Shown: positions 25,955 through 35,716, counted from the stretch's first letter. The stretch: 40,207 nucleotides of DNA from Betaproteobacteria bacterium TMED22 (GCA_002167745.1 NHCB01000015.1:1389-41595), one strand, 5' to 3'. Notes: generated by a model from the letters alone, not told the origin. Made by a program: numbers and translations.

Positions 25955-26461
25955 TCAATTTACTCCCGGCGCATCCTTAAAATATTTCGCAACCGACGCC
26001 GTATCAAAATAGAAATCTAAATTCTTGACCTTGCCACTCATCCCAAGTTCAAAAATAGCCACTCCGTTAATCTTAATCTTATCACCCGAGGATTTGTGAG
26101 TCGCAGACCACTCGTACTCCATAGCTCCGATAAGGTCTTGAACGGTGACTCGCTTGGTTGTCCACTTCGCCTTGAAAGTTTCAAACTCCCACTTATAGTA
26201 AGCCTCTATGGCTGAAGCACCTTCAATTAAAGAACCCGGCATAGAGCGACGTGATTTCGACTCAAAATATTGGTTCCACTTGTCAGCATTTCCATTACGC
26301 ATGCCCATGTTATAGGCCTGAGGAGCCAACTTCATTAAACTTGCCGCTTGCATTGCAACGGAACCTGCAGCATCTGCGGTTCGCAAAGATAAGATATTAA
26401 ACAACCCGACCAAGCACAAGCCAATAGCTAGGGATTTTAAGGAGAAAAATCTATAAGACAT
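25955..26461 (-). CDS. Exported NTF2/SnoaL-like protein
   Basis: The 168-residue protein has a signal peptide (about 1-31, ending near TADA). Its mature sequence fits the NTF2-like cone fold: a helical start with NADKWNQYF, GASAIEAYYKWEFETFKAKW, then strands with EYEWSATHK and INGVAIFELGMSGKVKNLDFYFD. Such domains bind small molecules or act as isomerases and hydrolases; no catalytic residue can be assigned here. It is first of the two-gene minus-strand unit. A second NTF2-like domain occurs in the window, fused to a dienelactone hydrolase at 35717-36949. Confidence 0.7.
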   Translation of the reverse strand: MSYRFFSLKSLAIGLCLVGLFNILSLRTADAAGSVAMQAASLMKLAPQAYNMGMRNGNADKWNQYFESKSRRSMPGSLIEGASAIEAYYKWEFETFKAKWTTKRVTVQDLIGAMEYEWSATHKSSGDKIKINGVAIFELGMSGKVKNLDFYFDTASVAKYFKDAPGVN

Positions 26462-26540
26462 AATGGTTTAGATCTCTTTTAATAGAATTAAAAAAATATG
26501 TGTAAGTATAGTAAGTACGTTGATAGTATACACTGCGCGG

Positions 26541-26566
26541 AACTTGATATCCTCTGGAATCAAGTT
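26541..26566. promoter_or_regulatory. Perfect 8-bp inverted repeat between divergent genes
   Basis: AACTTGAT (26541-26548) and ATCAAGTT (26559-26566) are exact reverse complements, ten bases apart. The site lies in the 146-bp divergent region between the NTF2-like gene and rluE. It may be an operator with half-sites about two helical turns apart or a leader hairpin. Confidence 0.4.
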
Positions 26567-26607
26567 GAGCCCGCTTCAAAAAGAGCAGGAACATCAGAGG
26601 GGACATT

Positions 26608-27159
26608 TTGATCTTACTTTTTAATAAACCGTTCGGTGTTCTTTCTCAATTTACCGATGAAAGTAATCGAGAAACACTGTCGGACTATATCGACATCAAA
26701 AAAGTATACCCCGCTGGTCGTCTTGATTTAGACAGTGAGGGCCTACTTATTCTTACCGATGATGGCCAATTGCAACGACGATTGTCTGATCCTAAATTTG
26801 AGAAAAAGAAGACCTATTGGGCTCAGGTTGAGGGCGAACCAAACGATATGGCTATTGCACAACTTGAGCAAGGCGTAACAATTGCAAGGCGCATGACACG
26901 TCCGGCTACCGCAAGACGCATCAGTGAACCGAAAATATGGGAAAGAAATCCACCGATTCGATACCGTAAGGCCATTCCAACTGCCTGGATAGAATTAGGG
27001 CTCACTGAAGGCCGAAACCGACAAGTACGTAAAATGACTGCAGCGGTTGGGCATCCCACTTTACGACTCGTGCGTCGCTCTATTGGTGAACTCTCTATCG
27101 ATGGGCTATCGCCTGGCGAGTGGCGAATTATCGAAAACTATTCGAGATATGACCTGTAA
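26608..27159 (+). CDS. rluE: 23S rRNA pseudouridine synthase RluE
   Basis: The 183-residue enzyme isomerises a uridine (2457 in E. coli numbering) of 23S rRNA. It lacks the S4 domain, as RluE does. The catalytic motif [11 protein letters not shown] carries Asp40, and [20 protein letters not shown] is the conserved C-terminal region. Translation starts at TTG (26608-26610) behind an AGAGGGG ribosome-binding site; no nearby ATG fits. ygiQ starts 44 bp downstream. Confidence 0.9.
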   Translation: MILLFNKPFGVLSQFTDESNRETLSDYIDIKKVYPAGRLDLDSEGLLILTDDGQLQRRLSDPKFEKKKTYWAQVEGEPNDMAIAQLEQGVTIARRMTRPATARRISEPKIWERNPPIRYRKAIPTAWIELGLTEGRNRQVRKMTAAVGHPTLRLVRRSIGELSIDGLSPGEWRIIENYSRYDL

Positions 27160-27203
27160 TACTTTAAACTACCGCTTATTCGCCCAATTATGTATCCAGA
27201 CCA

Positions 27204-29309
27204 ATGAACGCGCCACAAAGCATATTCCAATATAAAAAATATTGGGCCAAACGATTTGGTAGCGCCCCATTCCTGCCCATGTCGAAAGACGAAATGGATG
27301 CATTGGGGTGGGATCAATGCGACATCATTCTCGTGACAGGTGACGCTTACGTCGATCACCCCAGCTTTGGAATGGCAATTGTTGGACGACTTTTAGAAAA
27401 TCAAGGATTCAGAGTCGGCATCATTGCGCAACCAGACTGGCATAATCTCGATGCGTTTAAGGTTCTCGGAGAGCCGAAATTATTTTTCGGCGTTACTGCA
27501 GGCAACATGGATTCAATGGTAAATCGGTACACCTCCGACAAGAAAATTCGGACCGATGACGCGTACACTCCAAATGCAGCTCCAGGCAAAAGGCCGGATC
27601 GAAGCGTCATCGTCTACAGCCAGAAAGTCAGACAAGCCTACAAAAAAGTCCCTATCATTTTAGGGGGGATCGAAGCAAGTCTAAGGCGTATCGCCCATTA
27701 TGATTACTGGTCAGAAAAGGTTCGACGCTCTGTCTTAATGGATGCGAAGGCGGATATCCTGCTATTTGGAAATGCCGAACGAGCACTTGTTGATGTGGCG
27801 CACCGCATTGCCTCTGGCACACCGGTCAAAGAAGTCACTGACGTCAGAGGTACTGTTTACATTGTTGATGCGATCGGACCAGAATGGGTTGAACAAGACT
27901 CCACGACTCTGGATAAACCTGGCAAGCTGTCTCCACCGGTAGATCCTTACCAAATGGTGACGCCAAACACATCGAAACAAAATGACGACAAACCTGCCGT
28001 TATTCAAACAAAAAATATTTCTCGAGAAAAAGTGGTTGTTCGATTGCCTTCGTATGACTCCGTGCGCGATGATCCGATAATGTATGCGCACACCTCACGA
28101 GTGTTACATCTCGAATCGAATCCCGGTAATGCGCGAATTCTTGTACAACGGCACGGTGACCGTGATGTATGGATCAATCCGCCACCAATTCCCCTCGAAA
28201 TGGCTGAAATGGACCAGCTCTATGAACTACCGTATGCACGAGAACCTCATCCTAGCTATGGCAAGAAAAAAATTCCCGCCTTTGACATGATTAGATTCTC
28301 CGTCACGATTCAAAGAGGCTGTTTCGGTGGATGTACGTTTTGCTCTATCACTGAGCACGAAGGACGCATCATTCAAAATAGATCAGAAAATTCTATCGTT
28401 CGGGAAGTGGAGCACATTCGAGATAAGGCACCAGACTTTACGGGTGTGATATCCGACCTAGGTGGCCCAACGGCCAATATGTATCGACTCGCTTGTAAGA
28501 GCAAAACTATAGAATCCTCATGCAGAAAGCTGTCCTGCGTATACCCTAGAATTTGTCCGAATTTAAATACGAATCATGACTCCTTAATCAATCTGTACAG
28601 ACGAGTTCGATCGTTGTCTGGAATTAAAAAAGTACTGATAGGCTCAGGTGTTCGTTACGATTTAGCAATCGAATCGCCCAACTACGTAAAAGAGCTCGCG
28701 CAACATCATGTCGGTGGCTATCTAAAAATAGCGCCTGAGGCAATTGGAGACGCCCCCCTATCCAAAATGATGAAACCGGGGGTTGGAACTTATTACCGTT
28801 TTAAAGAACTTTTCGACCGCTATTCGAAGCAAGCTGGTAAAGAACAATACCTAATTCCATACTTCATCGCTGCCCATCCGGGTACGACCGATGAGGACAT
28901 GCTTAATCTAGCCATTTGGCTTAAAGAAAATGGTTTTCGAGCGGATCAAGTTCAATCATTTTTACCCTCACCTATGGCACTCGCGACGGCGATGTACCAT
29001 TCAGAAAAAAATCCGCTTCGAAAAGTTACTCATGATAGTGAGGATGTAACCATTCCAAAGGGATTACGTAAACGTAGACTTCATAAAGCATTCTTGAGAT
29101 ATCACGATCCAGAAAACTGGCCCCTGCTTCGGGATGCATTAAAGAAAATGGGGAAAGCCAGTCTCATTGGCCCAGGTAAAAAACATCTAATTCCTCAATA
29201 CCAGCCGAAAGGTACTGGATTTAAACCGGAGGGGTCAAGAAGGCCCAAGAAATATCAGGTTTTTCGTACTACTCATAACGGTCTACCCAAAAACCCAAAA
29301 CCCAACTAA
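27204..29309 (+). CDS. ygiQ: YgiQ-family radical SAM protein
   Basis: The 701 residues (E. coli YgiQ 739) begin with the YgiQ N-terminal domain. The radical SAM motif CFGGCTFC follows, with Cys373, Cys377 and Cys380 ligating the [4Fe-4S] cluster that cleaves S-adenosylmethionine. The C-terminal part after about residue 590 is basic and lysine/proline-rich ([16 protein letters not shown]). The reaction catalysed by this family is not established. The gene ends three bases before the convergent crotonase stop, so no room is left for a separate terminator. Confidence 0.93.
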   Translation: MNAPQSIFQYKKYWAKRFGSAPFLPMSKDEMDALGWDQCDIILVTGDAYVDHPSFGMAIVGRLLENQGFRVGIIAQPDWHNLDAFKVLGEPKLFFGVTAGNMDSMVNRYTSDKKIRTDDAYTPNAAPGKRPDRSVIVYSQKVRQAYKKVPIILGGIEASLRRIAHYDYWSEKVRRSVLMDAKADILLFGNAERALVDVAHRIASGTPVKEVTDVRGTVYIVDAIGPEWVEQDSTTLDKPGKLSPPVDPYQMVTPNTSKQNDDKPAVIQTKNISREKVVVRLPSYDSVRDDPIMYAHTSRVLHLESNPGNARILVQRHGDRDVWINPPPIPLEMAEMDQLYELPYAREPHPSYGKKKIPAFDMIRFSVTIQRGCFGGCTFCSITEHEGRIIQNRSENSIVREVEHIRDKAPDFTGVISDLGGPTANMYRLACKSKTIESSCRKLSCVYPRICPNLNTNHDSLINLYRRVRSLSGIKKVLIGSGVRYDLAIESPNYVKELAQHHVGGYLKIAPEAIGDAPLSKMMKPGVGTYYRFKELFDRYSKQAGKEQYLIPYFIAAHPGTTDEDMLNLAIWLKENGFRADQVQSFLPSPMALATAMYHSEKNPLRKVTHDSEDVTIPKGLRKRRLHKAFLRYHDPENWPLLRDALKKMGKASLIGPGKKHLIPQYQPKGTGFKPEGSRRPKKYQVFRTTHNGLPKNPKPN

Positions 29310-29312
29310 AAA

Positions 29313-30101
29313 TCACTTTCCGAGAAAATTGGCATCTCGTTTTTGCTGAAAGCTTTTAAGGCCCTCCTCAAAGTCCTCTGTATTAACAAGCATTCTCTGA
29401 GTTGAGCCAAACGCAGCATGCGCTTGAGTTTCACCATCCATCAATCCAATTTTCGCATTTTCAATCACGGCCTTGATAGCCAAGGGTGCGCATTCACTTA
29501 TCCTCTGTGCCAGTGCTAACGCTACCGAGCGCTCTTGGCCCGGATCCACAATCTCTTGAACGAAACCTAGCGATCGTGCTGTCTCTGCGTCAAATTCGTC
29601 TCCAGTTAACAAATAACGCATCGCATTACCCCAACCCGCTCGAGATACCATCCGGGTAGTCGCACCACCTATAGGCATAAGTCCACGCTTAACCTCAATC
29701 TGAGCAAATCGGGTATCAGAGGCAGCAACAACAAAATCTGCACCCAACATCAACTCAATCCCTAAAGTAAAACAAACGCCTTTAACTGCGTAAATAATCG
29801 GCTTGCTTCGATAGGGATGCCGGAGGCCGAATAAATCAATTTCACCCTCTTCCGTCATCATATATTCATCTGATAAATATGGTTTCATTGCTGGAAGATC
29901 GAGACCCGCCGTAAAGTGTTCACCTTTTGCAGTGACCATCGCACAACGCGATACGGGATCATCTTCAAAATCACGATAAGCCTTGATTAACTCTCTAAAC
30001 ATCTTAGGTGTGAATCCATTTAACTTGAGAGGACGATCAATAACCATCTCGAATACACCATCCTTTACGTGAGTGTGGATACAACCTTCTTCAGCACTCA
30101 T
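29313..30101 (-). CDS. Crotonase / enoyl-CoA hydratase family protein
   Basis: The 262 residues have the crotonase fold used for CoA-thioester chemistry: GEHFTAGLDLPAM in the oxyanion-hole region and FAQIEVKRGLMPIGGATTRM around the first catalytic Glu. Compared with rat enoyl-CoA hydratase the first catalytic Glu is kept. The second (in AMEMVLTGD) appears replaced by Arg (AMRYLLTGD), so the activity may be isomerase, hydrolase or other crotonase chemistry, not standard hydration. It is the last gene of a minus-strand block with a methyltransferase and an SDR (gaps 27 and 32 bp). Confidence 0.85.
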   Translation of the reverse strand: MSAEEGCIHTHVKDGVFEMVIDRPLKLNGFTPKMFRELIKAYRDFEDDPVSRCAMVTAKGEHFTAGLDLPAMKPYLSDEYMMTEEGEIDLFGLRHPYRSKPIIYAVKGVCFTLGIELMLGADFVVAASDTRFAQIEVKRGLMPIGGATTRMVSRAGWGNAMRYLLTGDEFDAETARSLGFVQEIVDPGQERSVALALAQRISECAPLAIKAVIENAKIGLMDGETQAHAAFGSTQRMLVNTEDFEEGLKSFQQKRDANFLGK

Positions 30102-30128
30102 AGCGACTCCTCATTAACGTTGTTATCT

Positions 30129-30971
30129 CTATTTTTTAAATACACCTTGATAGATAGATATTAAGCCTTGACCAAGATTATCGACGACGTTTTTCCTCAT
30201 AAGTCTAGCCTCGCTCCCCAGCATAAGATGTGCGCCCATTTTCGACGCATTTTCAGCGTTTCCCGTATTTGCGGCAAGTATTCGATACTCTTCAAGATAT
30301 TGATTCGTCGCATTTTTCCAAATAACCTCCATAAAACCCGCGCCCAAGACTGCATTCCTAATTGCGTCTGATGTCCAGAGAAAACTCATATCAGCCTCTC
30401 TTGCCCAAGGCACCGGTAGCGCTATCGATCCACCTTGATCACCTGCGAACACCTCCTGAAATACAAAAGTACCTCCGGACTTTAGTACACGGTATGCCTC
30501 TGCGAACATTTGAGGTTTATTCTCAATATTCATGCATGACTGTTGCGTCCAAACAACGTCATACTTATTTGAGTCACTCGGCAAACTTAAGGCATCACCT
30601 TGAAAAAATATCGCTTTATCCGTGAGCCCAGTTATGCGGGTTAGCTCATTAGCAACTGCACAAAACTCATGAGTCAAATCAATACCCTCCACCTCAACGG
30701 CGAATTGCTCAGCCAAAGTGCGCGCTGGACCACCTAATCCAGAGCCAATATCGATCACCTTATCGCCCAAAGATAATTGAGCCATTTTTGCAAGGTCAAT
30801 AGTGGCAGCACGTCCGCCGATATGAAATTCCGCAACAGGCGAAAAATCATCGGAACAAGCGCCATCTAATACAACTCCGTTATCACGTGCCGTGGACAGG
30901 ATTCTATCCAAAAGACCTTTTGACCCGTAATGCTCATTGACCATTTCGTCTAACGATTGACTAGCCATCAC
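30129..30971 (-). CDS. Class I SAM-dependent methyltransferase
   Basis: The 280-residue protein has a Rossmann methyltransferase core: motif I VIDIGSGLGGPARTLA at about 72-87, an acidic residue after strand 2 in EGIDLT, and YDVVWTQQSCMNI for motif IV. The overall layout resembles sarcosine/dimethylglycine N-methyltransferases and UbiE-like enzymes. The GGTF motif in the strand after RVLKSG is also typical. No substrate can be assigned. It lies between an SDR and a crotonase in one apparent operon, so it may modify the same metabolite. Confidence 0.82.
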   Translation of the reverse strand: MMASQSLDEMVNEHYGSKGLLDRILSTARDNGVVLDGACSDDFSPVAEFHIGGRAATIDLAKMAQLSLGDKVIDIGSGLGGPARTLAEQFAVEVEGIDLTHEFCAVANELTRITGLTDKAIFFQGDALSLPSDSNKYDVVWTQQSCMNIENKPQMFAEAYRVLKSGGTFVFQEVFAGDQGGSIALPVPWAREADMSFLWTSDAIRNAVLGAGFMEVIWKNATNQYLEEYRILAANTGNAENASKMGAHLMLGSEARLMRKNVVDNLGQGLISIYQGVFKK

Positions 30972-31003
30972 TCCTCCTAGACCTAAAAGTACACAATTAA
31001 TTG

Positions 31004-31771
31004 TTAGTATGCCGACACGCCACCATCAACGGTATATACCCCGCCTGTACAACCACGAGCTTCATCTGAAGCTAAAAATGTAATCATATTTGCGACTTCT
31101 TCAGGCGTACCATAACGACCTAAAGGAATGCCTTTCAAAACCTCTTTCTTGACTGTCTCGGCAGCACCTGGAGACCTATTCTCCTCAATAGACCGCATCA
31201 TTCTCGTTTCAGTCGGTCCCGGTAAAACACAATTAACACGAATATTACTCGAAGCATTTTCTATTGCTGCAGTTCTCATTAATCCTATTTCCGCATGCTT
31301 ACTCGCAACATAAGCCGAGTTCCCAAGACCTCTCGCCTTAAGCCCAGCAATAGACGAGGTGATGATGATACTTCCACCCCCAGATGACATTGATGGTAGC
31401 GAATACTTTAGACCCAAAAAGACACCTCGCACATTAGTTGCAATCACCTCATCAAAAACAGCAATAGGATAATCTGGAATCAATGCCGCCGCGCCCTCTA
31501 TACCAGCATTGATCAGTGAAATATCCGGATTGCCAAAGCGACTACAACATGCGTTCATCATATCTTGGTTTGTCTTTTCTGATGCAACATCTCCAACCAT
31601 CACATCACATCTTTCGTGTCCGAGTTCGTCTTTTAACGCTAACAAAGCCTTTTCATTCCGACCAACCAAGAAGACCTTCGCGCCTTCGGCGACGAAACGT
31701 CGAGCAGCCGCCGCTCCAATGCCATTACTAGCACCAGTGATGATGGCAATTTTATTATCTAATCGAGACAT
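31004..31771 (-). CDS. Short-chain dehydrogenase/reductase (SDR)
   Basis: A 255-residue classical SDR: TGASNGIGAA binds the dinucleotide, NAGIEG is the structural motif, YVASK holds the catalytic pair and the C-terminus ends GGVYTVDGGVSAY as in FabG-like proteins. VGRN after strand 2 (Arg instead of an acidic residue) suggests NADP preference. It is first gene of the SDR-methyltransferase-crotonase unit. The substrate is unknown. Confidence 0.88.
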   Translation of the reverse strand: MSRLDNKIAIITGASNGIGAAAARRFVAEGAKVFLVGRNEKALLALKDELGHERCDVMVGDVASEKTNQDMMNACCSRFGNPDISLINAGIEGAAALIPDYPIAVFDEVIATNVRGVFLGLKYSLPSMSSGGGSIIITSSIAGLKARGLGNSAYVASKHAEIGLMRTAAIENASSNIRVNCVLPGPTETRMMRSIEENRSPGAAETVKKEVLKGIPLGRYGTPEEVANMITFLASDEARGCTGGVYTVDGGVSAY

Positions 31772-31845
31772 GTTTACCTCTCTGGAATAACGCTCTAAAC
31801 GTAGTTTTTATAAAAAAGACTTTAAATAAATTTTAAAAATTCGAA

Positions 31846-31876
31846 AAAAAACCCCACCAAAATGATGGGGTTTTTT
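31846..31876. terminator. Bidirectional terminator after the beta-propeller gene
   Basis: CCCCA (31852-31856) pairs with TGGGG (31866-31870), extended by A6/T6 pairs outside and one C-G pair inside, around a short loop. On the minus strand it gives a T-run of eight, 14 bp after the beta-propeller stop. Confidence 0.8.
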
Positions 31877-31889
31877 AATTTACCCTGCA

Positions 31890-32984
31890 CTACTGCCATA
31901 CAGAATCTAGACTGCCCACCGATTTCGGATAAGCAACGATGCCCCACGGCATCGCAAAACCGCTTAACCTTTTAATCACTGAGAGGTCTGACGCATCTAA
32001 GATAACGACCTCGTCAGATCTACCACACGCCACTAAGATTTTTGAGTCATCAGGCGTAAAGGTAAAATGCCAACAACGCTTGCCAGTTTCTCCACGACCC
32101 AATTCTTCCCAAGTCGTCGTATCAAAAACCTGTAACACCTTCCCTTTCGCTAGCGCAACATATAGTTTGCTGCCATCCCGACTAAAAGATAGCCCGTATG
32201 GCACCTCTCCAGTTTTAATGGAATTAACGACCTCAAATTCGCTATCCATAACAACTAAACTGTTGCCGTACTCAATACTGCCAACGTACATACTGCCGTC
32301 CGGAGACGCTTTGATCCCTCTGGGCCTATGACCGTACTCTATTGTGCTGATCTCTTTTATCATTTCACCGGTGTCTAAATCATGAACAGTGATGTTCTCA
32401 TCGGCCTCATTGGTAATAATCAGCTTGGTTTTGTCATAAGAAAGCTCAATACCCTCGGTCTCCATACCTCCAGTAATCTCTTTTTCCACCATACCGGATT
32501 CAATGTTGACGACTGCTATTTTAGCTGGCTCAGCATCATCTTCCTCTCGCTCCTCTTCTAGCTTCTGAGCTGCTTCAGATCCTGGAGTAGGTGGAGGACC
32601 GCCAAGAGAAGCCGGCTCAAATGAGATATACGCTCGGTTTCCAATCACACGCACAAACTCGGGATTCTCCCCAATCTCAATATGCTTAGTGATTTCACCG
32701 CTTTCTCGATCAATCAGCGTAATGTCGCCCCCATCCACGTTGGCAACAACAATTGTTTTGCCATCAGGCGTGATACCAATACCACGAGGCCCTTTACCCT
32801 CCACATCGATTTCAGAAATAGGCTCTAAACTAGCCAAATCAATAACTGTAATATTGCCCTTCTGGTTGGTAACGTAAGCGACGCCCGCATCTGTCGCGCT
32901 GGTCGAAGATTCATTGGAACATCCCGCAACCAAGAAGACCGTCGCCACCGTTAAGAAAATTGAAGCTCTAAAACCTTTTGACAC
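31890..32984 (-). CDS. YVTN-type beta-propeller lipoprotein
   Basis: The 364-residue protein has a lipoprotein signal with LVAGC, so Cys22 would be lipidated. About seven YVTN-like blades follow, each with the pattern GKTIVVANVDGGDITLID or SKLYVALAKGKVLQVFD. A Pro/Glu-rich insertion (about residues 124-155, including EEEREEDDAEP) interrupts one blade. Similar propellers accompany PQQ alcohol dehydrogenases in catabolic operons (the 'PQQ-dependent catabolism-associated beta-propeller' family), which fits the quinoprotein 7 kb away. Binding partner and function are unknown. A terminator follows directly. Confidence 0.85.
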   Translation of the reverse strand: MSKGFRASIFLTVATVFLVAGCSNESSTSATDAGVAYVTNQKGNITVIDLASLEPISEIDVEGKGPRGIGITPDGKTIVVANVDGGDITLIDRESGEITKHIEIGENPEFVRVIGNRAYISFEPASLGGPPPTPGSEAAQKLEEEREEDDAEPAKIAVVNIESGMVEKEITGGMETEGIELSYDKTKLIITNEADENITVHDLDTGEMIKEISTIEYGHRPRGIKASPDGSMYVGSIEYGNSLVVMDSEFEVVNSIKTGEVPYGLSFSRDGSKLYVALAKGKVLQVFDTTTWEELGRGETGKRCWHFTFTPDDSKILVACGRSDEVVILDASDLSVIKRLSGFAMPWGIVAYPKSVGSLDSVWQ

Positions 32985-33081
32985 GTCTAAACTCCTTAAA
33001 TTTTATAAATACACCGAGAAATAATTCAAATTACGCAAACAAATTTCAGTAACCCGTTATTTTAATACATCACACACACTA

Positions 33082-33819
33082 TTATCCTGGAACATAAGCA
33101 GAAAACTCTTTCTCAACTGCCTTCGCATCCTGTGCATGCCCCTGACTCACTGCCTGAGCCATGTCTCCCGGATACACATCCTCAAGATCGTCCTCAACCG
33201 CTTGTAACGCAACTTCGGCAACATCAAGTGGCTTTTCTTTTGGGCCCTCAAAGCCCTTAGCCATATCCGTGTCAACGGCACCTGGCATCACACCAATAAC
33301 CGTTGTTTTTTGCGAGGCCAACTCTGCTCTAACACCCTGATTCATTGAATACGCAGCAGCCTTAGAAACGCTATAGGAACCGCTCGCGGGAAGATTCACG
33401 AGAGACAATATCGACAATACATTTACAATCGTACCACCACCATTATTTTTTAATACAGGCGCAAATGCTCGACACATCGATAACGTTCCGAAGTAATTAG
33501 TCTCCATTTCGCGTCTTGCGTTATCCAATCCCTCCATCGCGATTAATGCTGTATTACTGTTTGCACCTGCGTTATTAACTAACAGATTAACGTCGACAGC
33601 CTCGCTAGCAACCATATCAATTTGGTTCTGATTGGTAATATCCAACGTCACCGGATGAACCAATCCAGGATGTAATCTCAACAACGAATTGACGGATGAG
33701 ATGTCCCGGGCCCCGACGTAAATTTTCTTTACCCCCCTTAAAATCAAACGCTCAACAAAAGCTAATCCAATACCTCGGTTAGCACCAGATACCAATGCAA
33801 CCGCGTTATCTATTTTCAT
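33082..33819 (-). CDS. Short-chain dehydrogenase/reductase (SDR)
   Basis: The 245-residue SDR has SGANRGIGLA for cofactor binding, NNAGANSN and the catalytic YSVSK. VGARD after the second strand suggests NADP. The C-terminal part is unusual in its acidic stretch DVAEVALQAVEDDLEDVYPGD followed by a helix; many SDRs acting on small ketones or in cell-surface processes look alike here. It stands between the binding-protein gene and the beta-propeller gene on the minus strand with gaps of about 100 bp on each side, so a common operon is uncertain. Confidence 0.85.
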   Translation of the reverse strand: MKIDNAVALVSGANRGIGLAFVERLILRGVKKIYVGARDISSVNSLLRLHPGLVHPVTLDITNQNQIDMVASEAVDVNLLVNNAGANSNTALIAMEGLDNARREMETNYFGTLSMCRAFAPVLKNNGGGTIVNVLSILSLVNLPASGSYSVSKAAAYSMNQGVRAELASQKTTVIGVMPGAVDTDMAKGFEGPKEKPLDVAEVALQAVEDDLEDVYPGDMAQAVSQGHAQDAKAVEKEFSAYVPG

Positions 33820-33930
33820 GTCTCACGCCCCCTTGAAGTGATACGCCAGATTTGAAGTGTATTCAATTTCATTCTTTTACGCTCTGGTTAACATAGCAAA
33901 ACCCTCAACTGACTATTCGATGAACGTAGA

Positions 33931-35535
33931 TTACTGGGATCTAATCTCCTGAGGCAAAACCTCACCACCCGAATGCGGTGTAAAGTGCAGATCTTGCGTA
34001 TGCGCGACTGTTTGAAAAAATTGTAATAAGGGGATAATCATTCCCTCATCCGCGATATATCGATCAATCTTTTGGTAACCTCGTATCCGCTTACGCTCAT
34101 CAGACTCTTTCAATAAAGGCACTATTAAACGGTCAAGCTCTGCACTCTTAAATGCAGAATCAGGAGAATTGCTGAGCATTGCTAGTCCCGTAGACATAAA
34201 TGGGTCACCGGTTGAATTACTCCAGTTAAAAAAAGATGCTGAAGCCAGTTCGTGCTTTGCGCGCAGCCGCAAATGTTCCGTCTCCGAATGGATCTGAATG
34301 TTTGCCTCTATCCCGACCTCTCGCCACATTTCAGTGATCATCTTGACCATTTCGTAATCTTGGGGTCGGTATCCTTGCGTCGTCTGAATCGTTAGCGCTA
34401 CAGGTTTTGATCTTGAATATCCTGATTTAGACAAAAAATTTCTCGCACGGTACGGATCAAAATCGGTTTTAATGGAAGGATCATATGCATCAAATAATGG
34501 GACTTGAAACGAATCCATTGGTCGTCCAAAACCAATAGAAGGGTCATATGAGTCATATCCTGGCACTTGCAGTGACTCCATTGGCCGTCCATAACCGAGC
34601 ATCAACTCATCGATTAATTTTTGTTTGTTAATCGCATGATGCATAGCCAGCCTGACATTTCTATCCTTCATGACTGCATCTTTATTGGTGATAAAGATAA
34701 GTCCTAAATCTGTCACAGGGTAGGCATTTCCACTCAAAGACGGATTACCAATCACTCGATTAAACTCATCAAAAGGTAAACCCACAGCCAGATCACAGCT
34801 GCCATTTTCCAGTGCTATCACACGCGCTTGAGCATCTGGAATCATCTTGATCAAAACAGTTTTAAATTCAGGTTTAGGGCCCCAATATTGAGGAAATGCC
34901 TTCAATGAAAACGAATTATTCCGTTCGTACTTATCAACCATATAGGGACCACTGCCAATCGGTGTCCGCTCCCAAGCATCTGCGCCTAATCGAGTGTAGG
35001 CATGTTTCGGCAAAATATATCCGGTCAGATGGACCATCCACTTAAATATCGTCGGATCGTACTCGCTGACATCAGCAGTGACTGTGTTGCCAGACACACT
35101 AAAGTTTGTAATCTTGCTCCAAATAAAGTGCATTGGATTGCCACCAGCCGAATTGCCGGCCCGCTCTAACGACCACACAACATCATCAGCAGTAACCGGC
35201 GACCCATCATGCCAAAGCGCGTCCTTTCTAACCGTCATCTGAATCTTGGATCGATCCTCGCTCCAACCCCAATCAATCAATATGCCCGGACGTAGGCTAC
35301 GATCAGGACTTTGTCCTATAAAAGAATCAAATACCGACTTGTAGAATGACTGAATTGCAGGATTCAAAGACGATAACCCTGTCGTTGGATCCCAAGAACT
35401 CAATTTTGCTCCATAGGCTATTGTGAGCGTTTCTTTATTGAAAGCGCACCCATTTAGAGTTAAAGACGTTGCTATCGGAAGCGCGACCGCTGTCCCTGAG
35501 GCTTTAAGAAATTGCCGCCTCGAAAAACCTTTCAT
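33931..35535 (-). CDS. ABC-type peptide/nickel-family substrate-binding lipoprotein, Tat-exported
   Basis: The 534-residue protein belongs to the SBP_bac_5 (DppA/OppA) family that delivers peptides, opines or other small solutes to an ABC importer. SRRQFLK near the N-terminus is a twin-arginine signal and TLNGC places a lipobox at Cys30, so it is probably a folded, Tat-exported lipoprotein. Supporting stretches are RKDALWHDGSPVTADDVVWSLER and NVRLAMHHAINKQKLID. A 21-residue segment is tandemly duplicated (GRPMESLQVPGYDSYDPSI then GRPMDSFQVPLFDAYDPSI). No permease or ATPase genes are nearby, so it is an orphan in this window. Confidence 0.88.
   Translation of the reverse strand: MKGFSRRQFLKASGTAVALPIATSLTLNGCAFNKETLTIAYGAKLSSWDPTTGLSSLNPAIQSFYKSVFDSFIGQSPDRSLRPGILIDWGWSEDRSKIQMTVRKDALWHDGSPVTADDVVWSLERAGNSAGGNPMHFIWSKITNFSVSGNTVTADVSEYDPTIFKWMVHLTGYILPKHAYTRLGADAWERTPIGSGPYMVDKYERNNSFSLKAFPQYWGPKPEFKTVLIKMIPDAQARVIALENGSCDLAVGLPFDEFNRVIGNPSLSGNAYPVTDLGLIFITNKDAVMKDRNVRLAMHHAINKQKLIDELMLGYGRPMESLQVPGYDSYDPSIGFGRPMDSFQVPLFDAYDPSIKTDFDPYRARNFLSKSGYSRSKPVALTIQTTQGYRPQDYEMVKMITEMWREVGIEANIQIHSETEHLRLRAKHELASASFFNWSNSTGDPFMSTGLAMLSNSPDSAFKSAELDRLIVPLLKESDERKRIRGYQKIDRYIADEGMIIPLLQFFQTVAHTQDLHFTPHSGGEVLPQEIRSQ
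34475..34600. repeat. 63-bp in-frame tandem duplication in the binding-protein gene
   Basis: Copies at 34475-34537 and 34538-34600 have the same length and frame and encode 21 residues each. They differ at several positions (E/D, L/F, G/L, S/A), so the event is not very recent and the frame is kept. Confidence 0.8.
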
Positions 35536-35716
35536 GAAACATCCTCTCTGTGCGTTGCCGCTACACTAGAGACAAACTACTTAGACTTCGAAATATCGAG
35601 TTCAATTTAAGGACTGGGAATTCATTTGTCAAGGATATAAACAGTGCAAAAAACGATAGACTATACCCTCAAGGAAACGGATTCGAATTTAGTGCAGTTG
35701 ATCAAGGGGAATCATC

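Noticed and set aside
34398-34592. Frameshift or assembly error in the binding-protein gene
   Set aside because: The duplicated segment is exactly 63 bp and keeps the frame, and the copies have diverged, so the gene reads through intact.
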